Part shown: positions 25,826 through 33,867 of the stretch, piece by piece | How positions within the stretch are numbered: the first letter of the stretch is position 1 | How the letters are laid out: each line of letters starts with the position of its first letter | Assembly: GCA_949295125.1 (NCBI GenBank) | Contig: CASFJV010000031.1 | Coordinates: 1-57,795 of the forward strand | Reading direction: 5' to 3' | Origin: an uncultured Spirochaetales bacterium | GTDB taxonomy: Bacteria; Spirochaetota; Spirochaetia; Sphaerochaetales; Sphaerochaetaceae | DNA: 57,795 bases | The notes under the pieces: generated by a model | What the model was told of the DNA's origin: nothing | Database searches by the model: none | Seen by the model: the letters and a program-made list of their open reading frames with translations, nothing else | Program-made: the position numbers and the translations under genes

Positions 25826-25880
25826 TTGATTATTCCAAATAATTTCGCTAATATGCATAAATATTCAATTTGTATTCATT
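25826..25880 (+). promoter_or_regulatory. argR promoter with two overlapping ARG boxes
   Basis: TTGATT (25826-25831), 17-bp spacer, TAATAT (25849-25854). Overlapping the -10 and the start is an 18-bp ARG box at 25852-25869 (TATGCATAAATATTCAAT), which differs from the consensus WNTGAATWWWWATTCANW at one position. A second box at 25863-25880 has two mismatches and is offset by 11 bp, one helical turn. This predicts autorepression of argR by arginine-bound ArgR. Confidence 0.75.
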
Positions 25881-25898
25881 TTCCATTGGAGGAAACTA

Positions 25899-26369
25899 AT
25901 GCGCGAAAGGCATAACAGGCTTTCTGTAATTAAAGAACTGATAAAGAATAACAGGATAGATAACCAGGATACGCTCCTTGACATGCTGAAAAAAGAGGGA
26001 TTTTCCGTCACACAGGCAACTCTTTCAAGGGATCTGAAGATGCTGAAAGTTGGAAAGATTTCAGATGGATGGTCCGGATACTATTACAGCCTTCCTGAGA
26101 ATGATTTCGTATCCGAAAGCGAAAAAAGCTATATTCAGGATGTAAGACGTGGTATCATTTCTATTGAATTCTCTGGAGACATGGGAGTAATCAAAACGAG
26201 GCCTGGCCATGCAAACAGCGTATGTTTTGCACTCGATGTCCTCGCACTTCCGGAAATTCTTGGTTCCATCGCAGGAGATGACACGATATTCATCATTCTG
26301 AGGGAGGGAATGACAAAGGAAGACCTGCTCGAAAGTTTCCAGACAAGGATTCCGGAAATTAAAGATTAG
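25899..26369 (+). CDS. argR: Arginine repressor ArgR
   Basis: Arginine-sensing hexameric DNA-binding regulator (156 aa). The N-terminal winged helix has SVTQATLSRDLKMLKVGKI (recognition region) and the C-terminal domain has the arginine-binding GDDTIFIILR motif preceded by ALPEILGSIA. A GGAGG site lies 7 nt before the ATG, and pgi follows 10 nt after the stop, so the two may be cotranscribed. Likely targets are its own promoter and the argCJBD genes at the right end of the window. Confidence 0.95.
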   Translation: MRERHNRLSVIKELIKNNRIDNQDTLLDMLKKEGFSVTQATLSRDLKMLKVGKISDGWSGYYYSLPENDFVSESEKSYIQDVRRGIISIEFSGDMGVIKTRPGHANSVCFALDVLALPEILGSIAGDDTIFIILREGMTKEDLLESFQTRIPEIKD

Positions 26370-26379
26370 GAAGGGGAAA

Positions 26380-27942
26380 ATGGAATACGTCAACCTAGAT
26401 AGGACAAAAGGGTACGCTGAACTCCTGAAGTGCAGCAGGAAAAGCGTGAAGGAGCTCCTGACAAAAGAAAGGATAGAAAAAAACAGCATCGCACTTGGGG
26501 GTGGCCTGAAGTACAACTATGCTGCAATGCCTGTATCAGAAGAGACAATCGGCATTCTCGCCAGGCTGGCTGAGGAAATGGATCTTATCGGAAAGTACAA
26601 GCAGATACTTTCTGGAGAAGTTATGAATACGGGAGAAAAGCGCCTGGTGCTCCACCATCTGACAAGGGGAAACGTCCTTAACGCAAAGGTGGAAGCAGAT
26701 GGAGAGGATAAAGAGGCTTTCTACAGCGGAGAGCTTGCCAAGATAAAGGAATTTTCTGAGAAAGTGCATTCAGGAGAGATAAAGGGAAGCACAGGAAAGG
26801 CATTCAGGACCGTATGCCAGATCGGAATCGGAGGTTCAGATCTTGGGCCAAGGGCACTCTATCTCGCACTCAAGGGAAAAGAGAGGAAGATGAACGCAGA
26901 GTTCATTTCCAATGTTGACCCGGATGACGCAGCTGAGGTGATAGGCAGGCTGGATTTTGAAACCACCCTTTTCATCCTGGTGTCAAAGAGCGGAACAACG
27001 CAGGAAACGCTGACAAACAGGGATCTTGTCCTTGAAACTCTGAAGAAATCACCTATAAAGGGCCTTGTTCCAAACAGGCACATGGTAGCAGTCACAAGCA
27101 AGACAAGCCCGCTGGCAAAAGACGAAAGCCTGCTCAGCTCCTTCTTCATCGATGACTATATCGGAGGAAGGTATTCCTCCACTAGTGCAGTCGGAGGCGT
27201 AGTGCTCTCCCTTGCATATGGTTTTGAGACATTCAGGGAGCTTCTTGACGGTGCACACGAAGAGGATGTGCTTTCACTGAATAAGTGCCCGAAAGAGAAC
27301 GGTGCACTCATGGATGCCCTTATCGGATTCTACCTGAGGAATGTCATGGGCTATCCGGCAACAGCAATCCTTCCCTACTCACAGGCACTTTCCAGATTCC
27401 CGGCACATCTGCAGCAGCTTGATATGGAATCAAACGGAAAACACGTAAACCGCTTCGGGGAGAAGATAAGCTACGTGACAGGACCTGTCATCTTCGGAGA
27501 ACCGGGAACAAACGGGCAGCATTCTTTCTACCAGCTGCTGCATCAGGGAACGGATATCGTACCTCTCCAGTTCATCGGATTCAGGAAATCACAGTATGGA
27601 ATGGATATCGAGACAGATGGCTCTTACAGCCAGAGCAAGCTGAATGCAAACCTCTCTGCACAGATCGTGGCATTTGCGCTTGGAAAGGATGATGAAAATC
27701 CGAACAAGGAATTTGATGGCAACAGGCCTTCATCCCTCATTTACGGGGATAAGCTTACCGCAAAGGCTCTCGGAGCACTTCTGGCACACTTTGAGAACAA
27801 GGTGATGTACCAGGGCTTTATATGGAATCTCAACTCATTCGACCAGGAAGGAGTTCAGCTTGGCAAGGTCCTGGCAAAGAAAGTGCTTAAGGGCTGCGAA
27901 GGGGACGAGGTGCTGAAGGCATATGCGGACCTTCTGATCTGA
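26380..27942 (+). CDS. pgi: Glucose-6-phosphate isomerase
   Basis: Interconverts glucose-6-phosphate and fructose-6-phosphate in glycolysis (520 aa). Both family signatures are clear: ILVSKSGTTQET (phosphate binding) and GEPGTNGQHSFYQLLHQGT (active-site glutamate and histidine), plus WNLNSFDQEGVQLGK at the C-terminus with the catalytic lysine. Length is typical for the bacterial long form. It begins 10 nt after argR; GGGG-rich purine site before the ATG. A TTCG-loop terminator follows the stop. Confidence 0.97.
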   Translation: MEYVNLDRTKGYAELLKCSRKSVKELLTKERIEKNSIALGGGLKYNYAAMPVSEETIGILARLAEEMDLIGKYKQILSGEVMNTGEKRLVLHHLTRGNVLNAKVEADGEDKEAFYSGELAKIKEFSEKVHSGEIKGSTGKAFRTVCQIGIGGSDLGPRALYLALKGKERKMNAEFISNVDPDDAAEVIGRLDFETTLFILVSKSGTTQETLTNRDLVLETLKKSPIKGLVPNRHMVAVTSKTSPLAKDESLLSSFFIDDYIGGRYSSTSAVGGVVLSLAYGFETFRELLDGAHEEDVLSLNKCPKENGALMDALIGFYLRNVMGYPATAILPYSQALSRFPAHLQQLDMESNGKHVNRFGEKISYVTGPVIFGEPGTNGQHSFYQLLHQGTDIVPLQFIGFRKSQYGMDIETDGSYSQSKLNANLSAQIVAFALGKDDENPNKEFDGNRPSSLIYGDKLTAKALGALLAHFENKVMYQGFIWNLNSFDQEGVQLGKVLAKKVLKGCEGDEVLKAYADLLI

Positions 27943-27950
27943 GACTCATC

Positions 27951-27976
27951 ATGGCTGTCTTCGGGCAGCCATTTTA
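27951..27976 (+). terminator. Terminator of argR-pgi
   Basis: Seven-bp stem GGCTGTC/GGCAGCC (27953-27959, 27964-27970) capped by a UUCG-type loop, followed by ATTTTAATT. Confidence 0.82.
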
Positions 27977-28017
27977 ATTGACTTATCCCTGATGCTGTGC
28001 TTTCATAATAATTGAAG

Positions 28018-28125
28018 GTATTCATATATATGCGTTGTTAACAGTACGCATGTCTCTACGGATCGCTAAAGAATCCACTATGGGTATCTGCCCTTCCGGG
28101 AGCAGGTACTTTTCCATCCCGGGAG
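28018..28125 (+). promoter_or_regulatory. Purine (guanine-type) riboswitch, predicted ON switch
   Basis: Aptamer at 28018-28087: P1 GTATTCA/TGGGTAT, J1/2 TATA, P2 ATGCGT/ACGCAT (28030-28035, 28046-28051), J2/3 with TCTCTAC, P3 GGAT/ATCC, and J3/1 ACTATGGG. The specificity base in ACTATG is C (28078), as in guanine-binding members. L2 is 10 nt (TGTTAACAGT) and lacks the usual GATATGG, so the loop-loop contact is non-canonical. The expression platform has a terminator GTATCTGC/GCAGGTAC (28084-28091, 28102-28109) plus TTTT, whose 5' arm overlaps the P1 3' strand. Ligand binding should therefore prevent termination. A TTGACT (27978-27983) and CATAAT (28004-28009) form a suboptimal 20-bp-spaced promoter. 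Confidence 0.85.
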
Positions 28126-28147
28126 AAAGAGCTTGGGAGGAAAGAGT

Positions 28148-29404
28148 ATGAACAGGCTTATCATAAAAGGCAATATCATATCAGCAGACAGCTTCAATAA
28201 TATCAGCATCTATGAGAACGGCTACATAGTGGCTGAGGATGGAGTGATCAGGGAAGTCACAGGGAAGCTTGACAGGAAATACGGCAGCGATACGGTAACC
28301 GACTATAAGGATGCCCTAATCATGCAGTCATTTACGGATATGCATCTGCATGCACCTCAGTATCCAATGCTCGGCATGGGCCTTGACATGAGCCTGCTTG
28401 AATGGCTCAACACATACACATTCCCTACCGAGGCATACTTCAGGGATGAGGGGTTTGCGAGATCTGCATACAGCATGCTTGCAAAAGAGCTCATAAGAAA
28501 CGGGACAACCAGGGTTGTCATGTTCTCATCCATTCACAGGAAAGCAACCCTTATCCTCATGGAGGAGCTTGATAAGGCAGGAATCACCGGCTATGTTGGG
28601 AAAGTCAATATGGACCGCAATGGCGGCAGGGACCTGGAGGAGGAGACAGGGGAATCAATAAGGGAAACACTGAAATGGCTTGATGAGTGCAAGTGGGAAA
28701 ACATAAAGCCGATAATAACGCCGCGCTTTACCCCGTCATGCACGAATGAGCTTATGCAGGCCCTTGGAAAAATCGCAGAGGAAAGGAATCTTCCCATCCA
28801 GTCACACCTTTCAGAGAACGTCAGCGAACAGGAATGGGTATCCTCCCTCCATCCGGACTGCTCACACTACTATATGACATATGAGAAATACGGCCTCTGG
28901 AACGGCAGGACCGTCATGGCACACTGTGTCTGGTCAGATGAAGAGGAAAGGAAAGCCATGAAGGAAAGCGGGGTATGGGCAGTGCACTGTCCCTCATCAA
29001 ACATAAATCTCACATCCGGCTATGCACCGGTAAAGGAGATGATCAGAGAAGGGATGAATATCGCGCTTGGCAGTGATATCGCAGGAGGAGACAGCCTTTC
29101 AATGTTCTCAAATACCGTTTCAGCGATAAAGAGCTCAAAAGCAAGGCATATGATGCTTGAGGGAAAGCCAGACTTCCTGACAGTGGAAGAAGCTTTCTAC
29201 CTTGCCTCATCCGCTCCTGCCGCTTTCTTCGGTGAGAAGCCGGGATTTGCAGCAGGCAATCCACTGAATGCAATAGTGCTGACAGATTCAAGCCTTCCCA
29301 GCGTGAGGAGGCTCAGCGTGAAGGAAAGATTTGAGCGCTCAATATACAGAAGGGAGCCGCATGCGGTGAAAGCAGTCTACAGCAACGGGAAGAAAGTGCT
29401 CTAG
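28148..29404 (+). CDS. guaD: Guanine deaminase
   Basis: Zinc amidohydrolase (418 aa) converting guanine to xanthine. Metal-site motifs are FTDMHLHAPQ, PIQSHLSEN, VMAHCVW and LGSDIAGG; PRFTPSC is typical of guanine deaminases. The ATG at 28148 is chosen over an in-frame TTG at 28133 because GGGAGG (28135-28140) lies at the right distance. The upstream riboswitch would couple expression to guanine. The stop overlaps the stop of the convergent phosphoesterase gene (shared CTAG). With the NCS2 permease and adenosine deaminase it implies purine scavenging. Confidence 0.93.
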   Translation: MNRLIIKGNIISADSFNNISIYENGYIVAEDGVIREVTGKLDRKYGSDTVTDYKDALIMQSFTDMHLHAPQYPMLGMGLDMSLLEWLNTYTFPTEAYFRDEGFARSAYSMLAKELIRNGTTRVVMFSSIHRKATLILMEELDKAGITGYVGKVNMDRNGGRDLEEETGESIRETLKWLDECKWENIKPIITPRFTPSCTNELMQALGKIAEERNLPIQSHLSENVSEQEWVSSLHPDCSHYYMTYEKYGLWNGRTVMAHCVWSDEEERKAMKESGVWAVHCPSSNINLTSGYAPVKEMIREGMNIALGSDIAGGDSLSMFSNTVSAIKSSKARHMMLEGKPDFLTVEEAFYLASSAPAAFFGEKPGFAAGNPLNAIVLTDSSLPSVRRLSVKERFERSIYRREPHAVKAVYSNGKKVL

Positions 29405-30219
29405 ACTGTAAATATCCTCAGTGCATCTCTCAGGTGGTATTCCAGATCATCCTCGTGCCCTTCTGCATAACGCCATTCACTGTGGTATCCAAGGCACGGA
29501 CAGATGTATGAAATGCCATTCTTCATCATTTCCTTCCTGTAATGCACATGGCCGGAGACAGAATACCTCACGCTGTATTTCTCAAACAGCTGCCCAAGCT
29601 TTTCAGAGCCGAGGAACGCATTGAAGTACTCCCATTCAGGGCGGGCATCGAGAACGGTGAATTCCCTTATCGGAAGCATATGGGTTACAGCTATGATATT
29701 CCTGCTTCCTGCTTTTTTGAGGGCATTTTCAATGGATGAGAGCATGATTTCATTCTGCCTTATATTGTCCCTTGTCCATGGATTTTTATAGGCATCCTGC
29801 CATGTGCGGTTCATATAGCTCATCCTGTCAAACATCTCTAAGGAAAAGCGTTCATGGTTCCCAAATGAGTAATCATACCAGCCTACATCGCCTATTATAG
29901 AAAAGCCATCTTCTTCTATCACCTTTCCTGAAAGGCATCTCTCATCATCCTTAAAGGCTGAATAGATGTAGTCCACCCTGTAATTATGCGGATCAGGCGA
30001 CCAGAGGTCATGGTTTCCGGGAACATAGAACGTCCTTATGCCGGACATTTTCTCAAACTCTTCCATCACCCTTACCGTTTTCCTGAAATCCTCCGAGATG
30101 TCCCCTGCGGCAAGAAGCATGCCAGCAGAAACACCGTTAAGTATTTCAACAAGTTTTCCAAGCACATCAAAATCCCTGTTGATATCCAGATGCAGATCAG
30201 AAATTGCAGCTATTTTCAT
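29401..30219 (-). CDS. Calcineurin-like metallophosphoesterase
   Basis: Two-metal phosphoesterase (272 aa). The complete motif series is present: ISDLHLD, LAAGDIS, VPGNHDLW, AVTHML and SGHVHYR. No signal peptide or membrane segment, so cytoplasmic. Substrate unknown (phosphodiester or phosphomonoester). The ATG at 30219, with GGAGGG upstream, is preferred to an ATG 12 codons earlier that lies deeper in the ABC ATPase gene. It overlaps the end of that ATPase gene and is probably the last member of the peptide-transport operon, although a metabolic link is not evident. Confidence 0.88.
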   Translation of the reverse strand: MKIAAISDLHLDINRDFDVLGKLVEILNGVSAGMLLAAGDISEDFRKTVRVMEEFEKMSGIRTFYVPGNHDLWSPDPHNYRVDYIYSAFKDDERCLSGKVIEEDGFSIIGDVGWYDYSFGNHERFSLEMFDRMSYMNRTWQDAYKNPWTRDNIRQNEIMLSSIENALKKAGSRNIIAVTHMLPIREFTVLDARPEWEYFNAFLGSEKLGQLFEKYSVRYSVSGHVHYRKEMMKNGISYICPCLGYHSEWRYAEGHEDDLEYHLRDALRIFTV

Positions 30220-31135
30220 CAAAAGCCCTCCAGCATGCGACACTATGGCTGTCATTCACCTTCATAAGCAAAGGCTTTTCATCAAGGCATATTGCCTTCC
30301 TTTTACTGCATCTCGATGCAAAGGGGCAGCCATGGGAAACCACATTCTCCTCCTTCTTATCCGCCTCAAGATCCTCAGATGCCCTGAACAGCGCCTCTGT
30401 ATAGGGATGCATGATGCATGACATCAGCTCCTCAGCCTTTGCAAGCTCGACGACTGATCCCTTATACATGACTGCAATCCTGTCAGAAAGGTATGAGACA
30501 ACATTCAGGTCATGTGAGATGAAGAGATAAGTGAGGTTATGCCTGTTCCTGAGATCAAGAAGAAGGTTAAGTATCTGCGCCTCTATGGAGACGTCCAGGG
30601 CGGAGACAGGTTCATCAAGGACTATCAGGCGCGGCCGCAGTATAAGGGCAAGTGCGATCGCAACCCTCTGCCTCTGCCCGCCGGAAAGACTTTCCTGGTA
30701 GCGCTCGGCATATGAGATGTCAAGCCCGACCTCATCAAGGCTCTCATATACCTTCCTCTCCCTTTCTTCCCTGCTCATCCCTTTTTCATGGATTCTCAGG
30801 CATTCATCAAGAAGATACCCTATCTTCTTTTTCGGGTTGATAGATGAGTAAGGATCCTGGAACACCATCTGGATATCCCTCCTGTATCTCTTGAATGCCC
30901 TCTCGCCAAGGCCTGAGATTTTTATGCCGTCAAAAACGATTGATCCGCTGTCGCTGGGTATCAGGCGCACTATGATATTGGCAAGAGTGCTTTTCCCGGA
31001 TCCGGACTCTCCGACAAGGCCAAGTATCTCACCTTCCATTATCTCAAGATCAGTCGGGAAAAGCGCATGCACGATGTTTTTTCCCTTCCTGAAATCTTTT
31101 CTTACCCCTTTCAGTTCAAGAAGGCTGCTGGGCAT
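30197..31135 (-). CDS. Oligopeptide ABC transporter ATPase, OppF type
   Basis: Nucleotide-binding subunit (312 aa) of a peptide-family importer. Walker A GESGSGKST, signature [12 protein letters not shown], Walker B LIVLDEPVSALD, and the C-terminal OppF-type cysteine cluster (GCPFASRCSKRKAIC, then C at SVACW) that may bind an Fe-S cluster. It overlaps the OppD gene by 20 nt and pairs with it as a heterodimer. Confidence 0.93.
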   Translation of the reverse strand: MPSSLLELKGVRKDFRKGKNIVHALFPTDLEIMEGEILGLVGESGSGKSTLANIIVRLIPSDSGSIVFDGIKISGLGERAFKRYRRDIQMVFQDPYSSINPKKKIGYLLDECLRIHEKGMSREERERKVYESLDEVGLDISYAERYQESLSGGQRQRVAIALALILRPRLIVLDEPVSALDVSIEAQILNLLLDLRNRHNLTYLFISHDLNVVSYLSDRIAVMYKGSVVELAKAEELMSCIMHPYTEALFRASEDLEADKKEENVVSHGCPFASRCSKRKAICLDEKPLLMKVNDSHSVACWRAFDENSCNF

Positions 31136-32114
31136 TTTCCATCCTCCTTTCTATCTCTTTCCTGCCCAATAGGCATGCATAAGCCCTGCCCCCTTCCTCC
31201 CTCATGGCAGGAGCTATGCTGAAGCACATATCTGCTGCAACCGGGCAGCGTGGAGCAAACGGACAGCCAATGCTGCTCCTCTCCTCGAGGGGCGGCACAT
31301 TCCCAGGTATCGAGAAAAGCCTCTTGCCACGGCTTTTCTGATGCGCGACAGATGCCAGCAGTCCCCTGGTATAAGGATGAATCGGAGAAGTGAGGATCTC
31401 ATCAGTCATGCCGCTTTCAACGATGCTTCCCGAATACATGATATACGACCTCTCTGTAAGTCCCTTTACAAGAGAGAGGTTATGGGAGATAAGAAGCACG
31501 GCCGTCTTCTTTTCCCTGTTCATCTTCCTGATCAGATCTATTATCTCTGCCTGGATAGTCACATCCAGGGCTGTTGTAGGCTCATCTGCGATCAGCAGGG
31601 AGGGATTGTTTATGAGGGCAAGGGCAATCATGATGCGCTGCCTCTGGCCACCGGAGAGCTGATGGGGATAGCTGTTATATATGCGCTCAGCATCATCAAG
31701 TCCAACGCTCTCAAGCATATCAAGTACGATAGCCTTGCCTTCCTTCCTTGATGCGTCACTATGCACCATCAGGTTCTCAAGAACCTGCTTTCCTGCCTTT
31801 ATCAATGGATTGAGTGCCGTCATAGGCTCCTGGAAGATCATGGAAATTTCCTTTCCCCTGAGAGAAAGCCACTCCTTTTCACTTAGATCAAGCAGGTTAA
31901 TTCCCTTGAAAAGCACCTTTCCGCTCATGACTGCCCTCTCATTTTCCAGTCCTATAAGCGAAAGTGCTGTAGCGCTCTTGCCGCACCCTGACTCCCCGAT
32001 AAGGGCAACCATCTCTGACTCATCCACTTTCATTGAGATATCATTAACAGCACGGAGAGTCCTTCCTTTCTCGCAGAAGGAAAGGGAGAAGCCGTTCAGG
32101 CTCATTAGGCTCAT
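31116..32114 (-). CDS. Oligopeptide ABC transporter ATPase, OppD type
   Basis: Second nucleotide-binding subunit (332 aa). Walker [11 protein letters not shown], signature [13 protein letters not shown], Walker [13 protein letters not shown], and the oligopeptide/dipeptide C-terminal region with cysteines in [15 protein letters not shown]. Start overlaps the OppC stop by 4 nt (ATGA). Confidence 0.93.
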   Translation of the reverse strand: MSLMSLNGFSLSFCEKGRTLRAVNDISMKVDESEMVALIGESGCGKSATALSLIGLENERAVMSGKVLFKGINLLDLSEKEWLSLRGKEISMIFQEPMTALNPLIKAGKQVLENLMVHSDASRKEGKAIVLDMLESVGLDDAERIYNSYPHQLSGGQRQRIMIALALINNPSLLIADEPTTALDVTIQAEIIDLIRKMNREKKTAVLLISHNLSLVKGLTERSYIMYSGSIVESGMTDEILTSPIHPYTRGLLASVAHQKSRGKRLFSIPGNVPPLEERSSIGCPFAPRCPVAADMCFSIAPAMREEGGRAYACLLGRKEIERRMENAQQPS

Positions 32115-32926
32115 TTTGCACCTCCATTAACATCCCTGATGCCATCTGCAAGCAGATTGAACGCGATGACAAGCAGCGCAATAGTGACTGTAGGTATCAG
32201 GACATACCATGGGGCGCGGAGCATGTAATCCTGTGCTTCTGAGAGCATTATGCCAAGACTCGGTGAAGGTGGCTGCATGCCAAGTCCAAGATAGCTCAGC
32301 CCAGCCTCAGACATGATCGCGGATGCAAAGGAAAGGGAGGCCGTAGCACTGAGTTCTGCCAGGATATTGGGAAGGATATGGATATACATGATCCTGATGT
32401 TACCGGCTCCCCTTATCCTCTCGGCTTTTATGAAATCCTTATCCCTGTACTCCATATAGCCGCTTCTTGAGATCCTTGCAAAGCGCGGGATGGCCATAAT
32501 TGCCAGGGCTATGGCCGTATTCTTAAGTCCGTTTCCGGAAACCGCTATAAGCATCATCGCAAGAAGAACCCCAGGGAAAGCCATCAGGCTGTCTATGATC
32601 TTCATGACCGCCTCATCAACCTTTCCTCCGACATAGCCTGAGACAGATCCTATGAGAAGTCCGAAGACCAGTCCTGATATCACAGAAAGGCATCCTATCA
32701 GGATGGACACCTCAATGCCCTTCATTACCCTGCTCAGTATATCGCGGCCGAACTGATCCGTTCCAAGAAGATGGGCAAGCCCCGGCTTATCAAGCCTGTT
32801 TGCAAGATCCATAGCCTCAACATCATATGGGGTGTAAAAGAATGAGACCACAAGGACAGAGAGGATCAGCAGCAGTATTGAAAAGCCTATTGAGAACTCA
32901 ATGTTCCTGAAATACTTCTTAATCAT
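32111..32926 (-). CDS. Peptide ABC transporter permease, OppC type
   Basis: Inner-membrane permease (271 aa). One N-terminal helix (FSIGFSILLLILSVLVVSFF), the DppC/OppC feature LLGTDQFGRDILSR, then a five-helix domain with the loop GAGNIRIMYIHILPN contacting the ATPases. A much longer in-frame reading (86 extra residues) is rejected as translation of the OppB gene; the ATG at 32926 overlaps the OppB stop (ATGA). Confidence 0.93.
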   Translation of the reverse strand: MIKKYFRNIEFSIGFSILLLILSVLVVSFFYTPYDVEAMDLANRLDKPGLAHLLGTDQFGRDILSRVMKGIEVSILIGCLSVISGLVFGLLIGSVSGYVGGKVDEAVMKIIDSLMAFPGVLLAMMLIAVSGNGLKNTAIALAIMAIPRFARISRSGYMEYRDKDFIKAERIRGAGNIRIMYIHILPNILAELSATASLSFASAIMSEAGLSYLGLGMQPPSPSLGIMLSEAQDYMLRAPWYVLIPTVTIALLVIAFNLLADGIRDVNGGAK

Positions 32927-33864
32927 TTCAGCCTTATCCTCGGGTCCACCAGGGAGTAGACCATGTCCACAACGAAATTGCACAGCACCACAATGAATGC
33001 CAGATAGAGGACAAGCCCCTGTATAAGCGGCAGATCCCTGCTCGATATCGATACTGTTATAAGCCTCCCTATTCCCGGAAGGGAGAATATGTTTTCCACT
33101 ATTATGCTTCCTCCGAGGATATCGGCAGCAATGAGGCCAAGCGTTGTTATCACAGGGATGAGGGAGTTCTTCAGGACATGGCAAAGCATGATGGAACTCC
33201 TTTTTAGGCCCTTGCTTCTTGCTGTTCTCACATAATCCATCCCCTCTTCCTTCTCTATGGAGACCTTAATGTACCTGATAAGTATTGCGGCCGACCCGAT
33301 CGCAATTGAGAGGGATGGAAGTATTAGCGACTTAAGAAACGGGAAGAGTCCGTCAGTTATCGGAGTATAGCCGATTGATGGCAGGATCTTAAGGTGCACG
33401 GAGAATATGCTTATCAGCACGATTGCCATGCAGAATGATGGAACAGAAAGGGATATCTGGGAAAGTATTGAAACTGGAATTGAGGATTTCTTTTTTGAAT
33501 TGGCACCAAGCCAGAGCCCGATCGGAAGCCCGATAAGGACAGTGAGGATCAGGCTCAGCACACCGAGGGAAAGCGTTACCTTGAATGATTCCCCAATAAG
33601 GGAAGAAACACTCTGGGAATACCTGATTGAAGTGCCAAGATCCCCCCTGAAAAGCCCCGAAAGCCAGTCAAGATAACGCAGTGCTATGTTCTTATCGAGC
33701 CCAAGCTCCCGATGCAGGGCTTCAATCTGAAGCTCATCCGCATCAAGGCCAAGTATGATCAGGGCAGGATCACCGGGCAGGACAGAAAAACACAGAAAAG
33801 CTGCAAGAGAGACTATTATCAATGTAACAAGGAGTCCAATTAGCTTTCTCAGGTAGTATCTCAT
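32923..33864 (-). CDS. Peptide ABC transporter permease, OppB type
   Basis: Partner permease (313 aa, six membrane helices) with the family opening LIGLLVTLIIVSLAAFLCFSVLPGDP and the conserved RSKGLKRSSIMLCHVLKN loop and FSLPGIGRL near the C-terminus. It begins 4 nt after the binding-protein gene. Confidence 0.93.
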   Translation of the reverse strand: MRYYLRKLIGLLVTLIIVSLAAFLCFSVLPGDPALIILGLDADELQIEALHRELGLDKNIALRYLDWLSGLFRGDLGTSIRYSQSVSSLIGESFKVTLSLGVLSLILTVLIGLPIGLWLGANSKKKSSIPVSILSQISLSVPSFCMAIVLISIFSVHLKILPSIGYTPITDGLFPFLKSLILPSLSIAIGSAAILIRYIKVSIEKEEGMDYVRTARSKGLKRSSIMLCHVLKNSLIPVITTLGLIAADILGGSIIVENIFSLPGIGRLITVSISSRDLPLIQGLVLYLAFIVVLCNFVVDMVYSLVDPRIRLK

Positions 33865-33867
33865 CTG

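Noticed and set aside
32927..33184. Extended N-terminus of the OppC-like permease
   Set aside because: The extra 86 residues are Cys/Pro/His-rich translation of the OppB gene; ATG at 32926 gives the conserved protein and an ATGA overlap.
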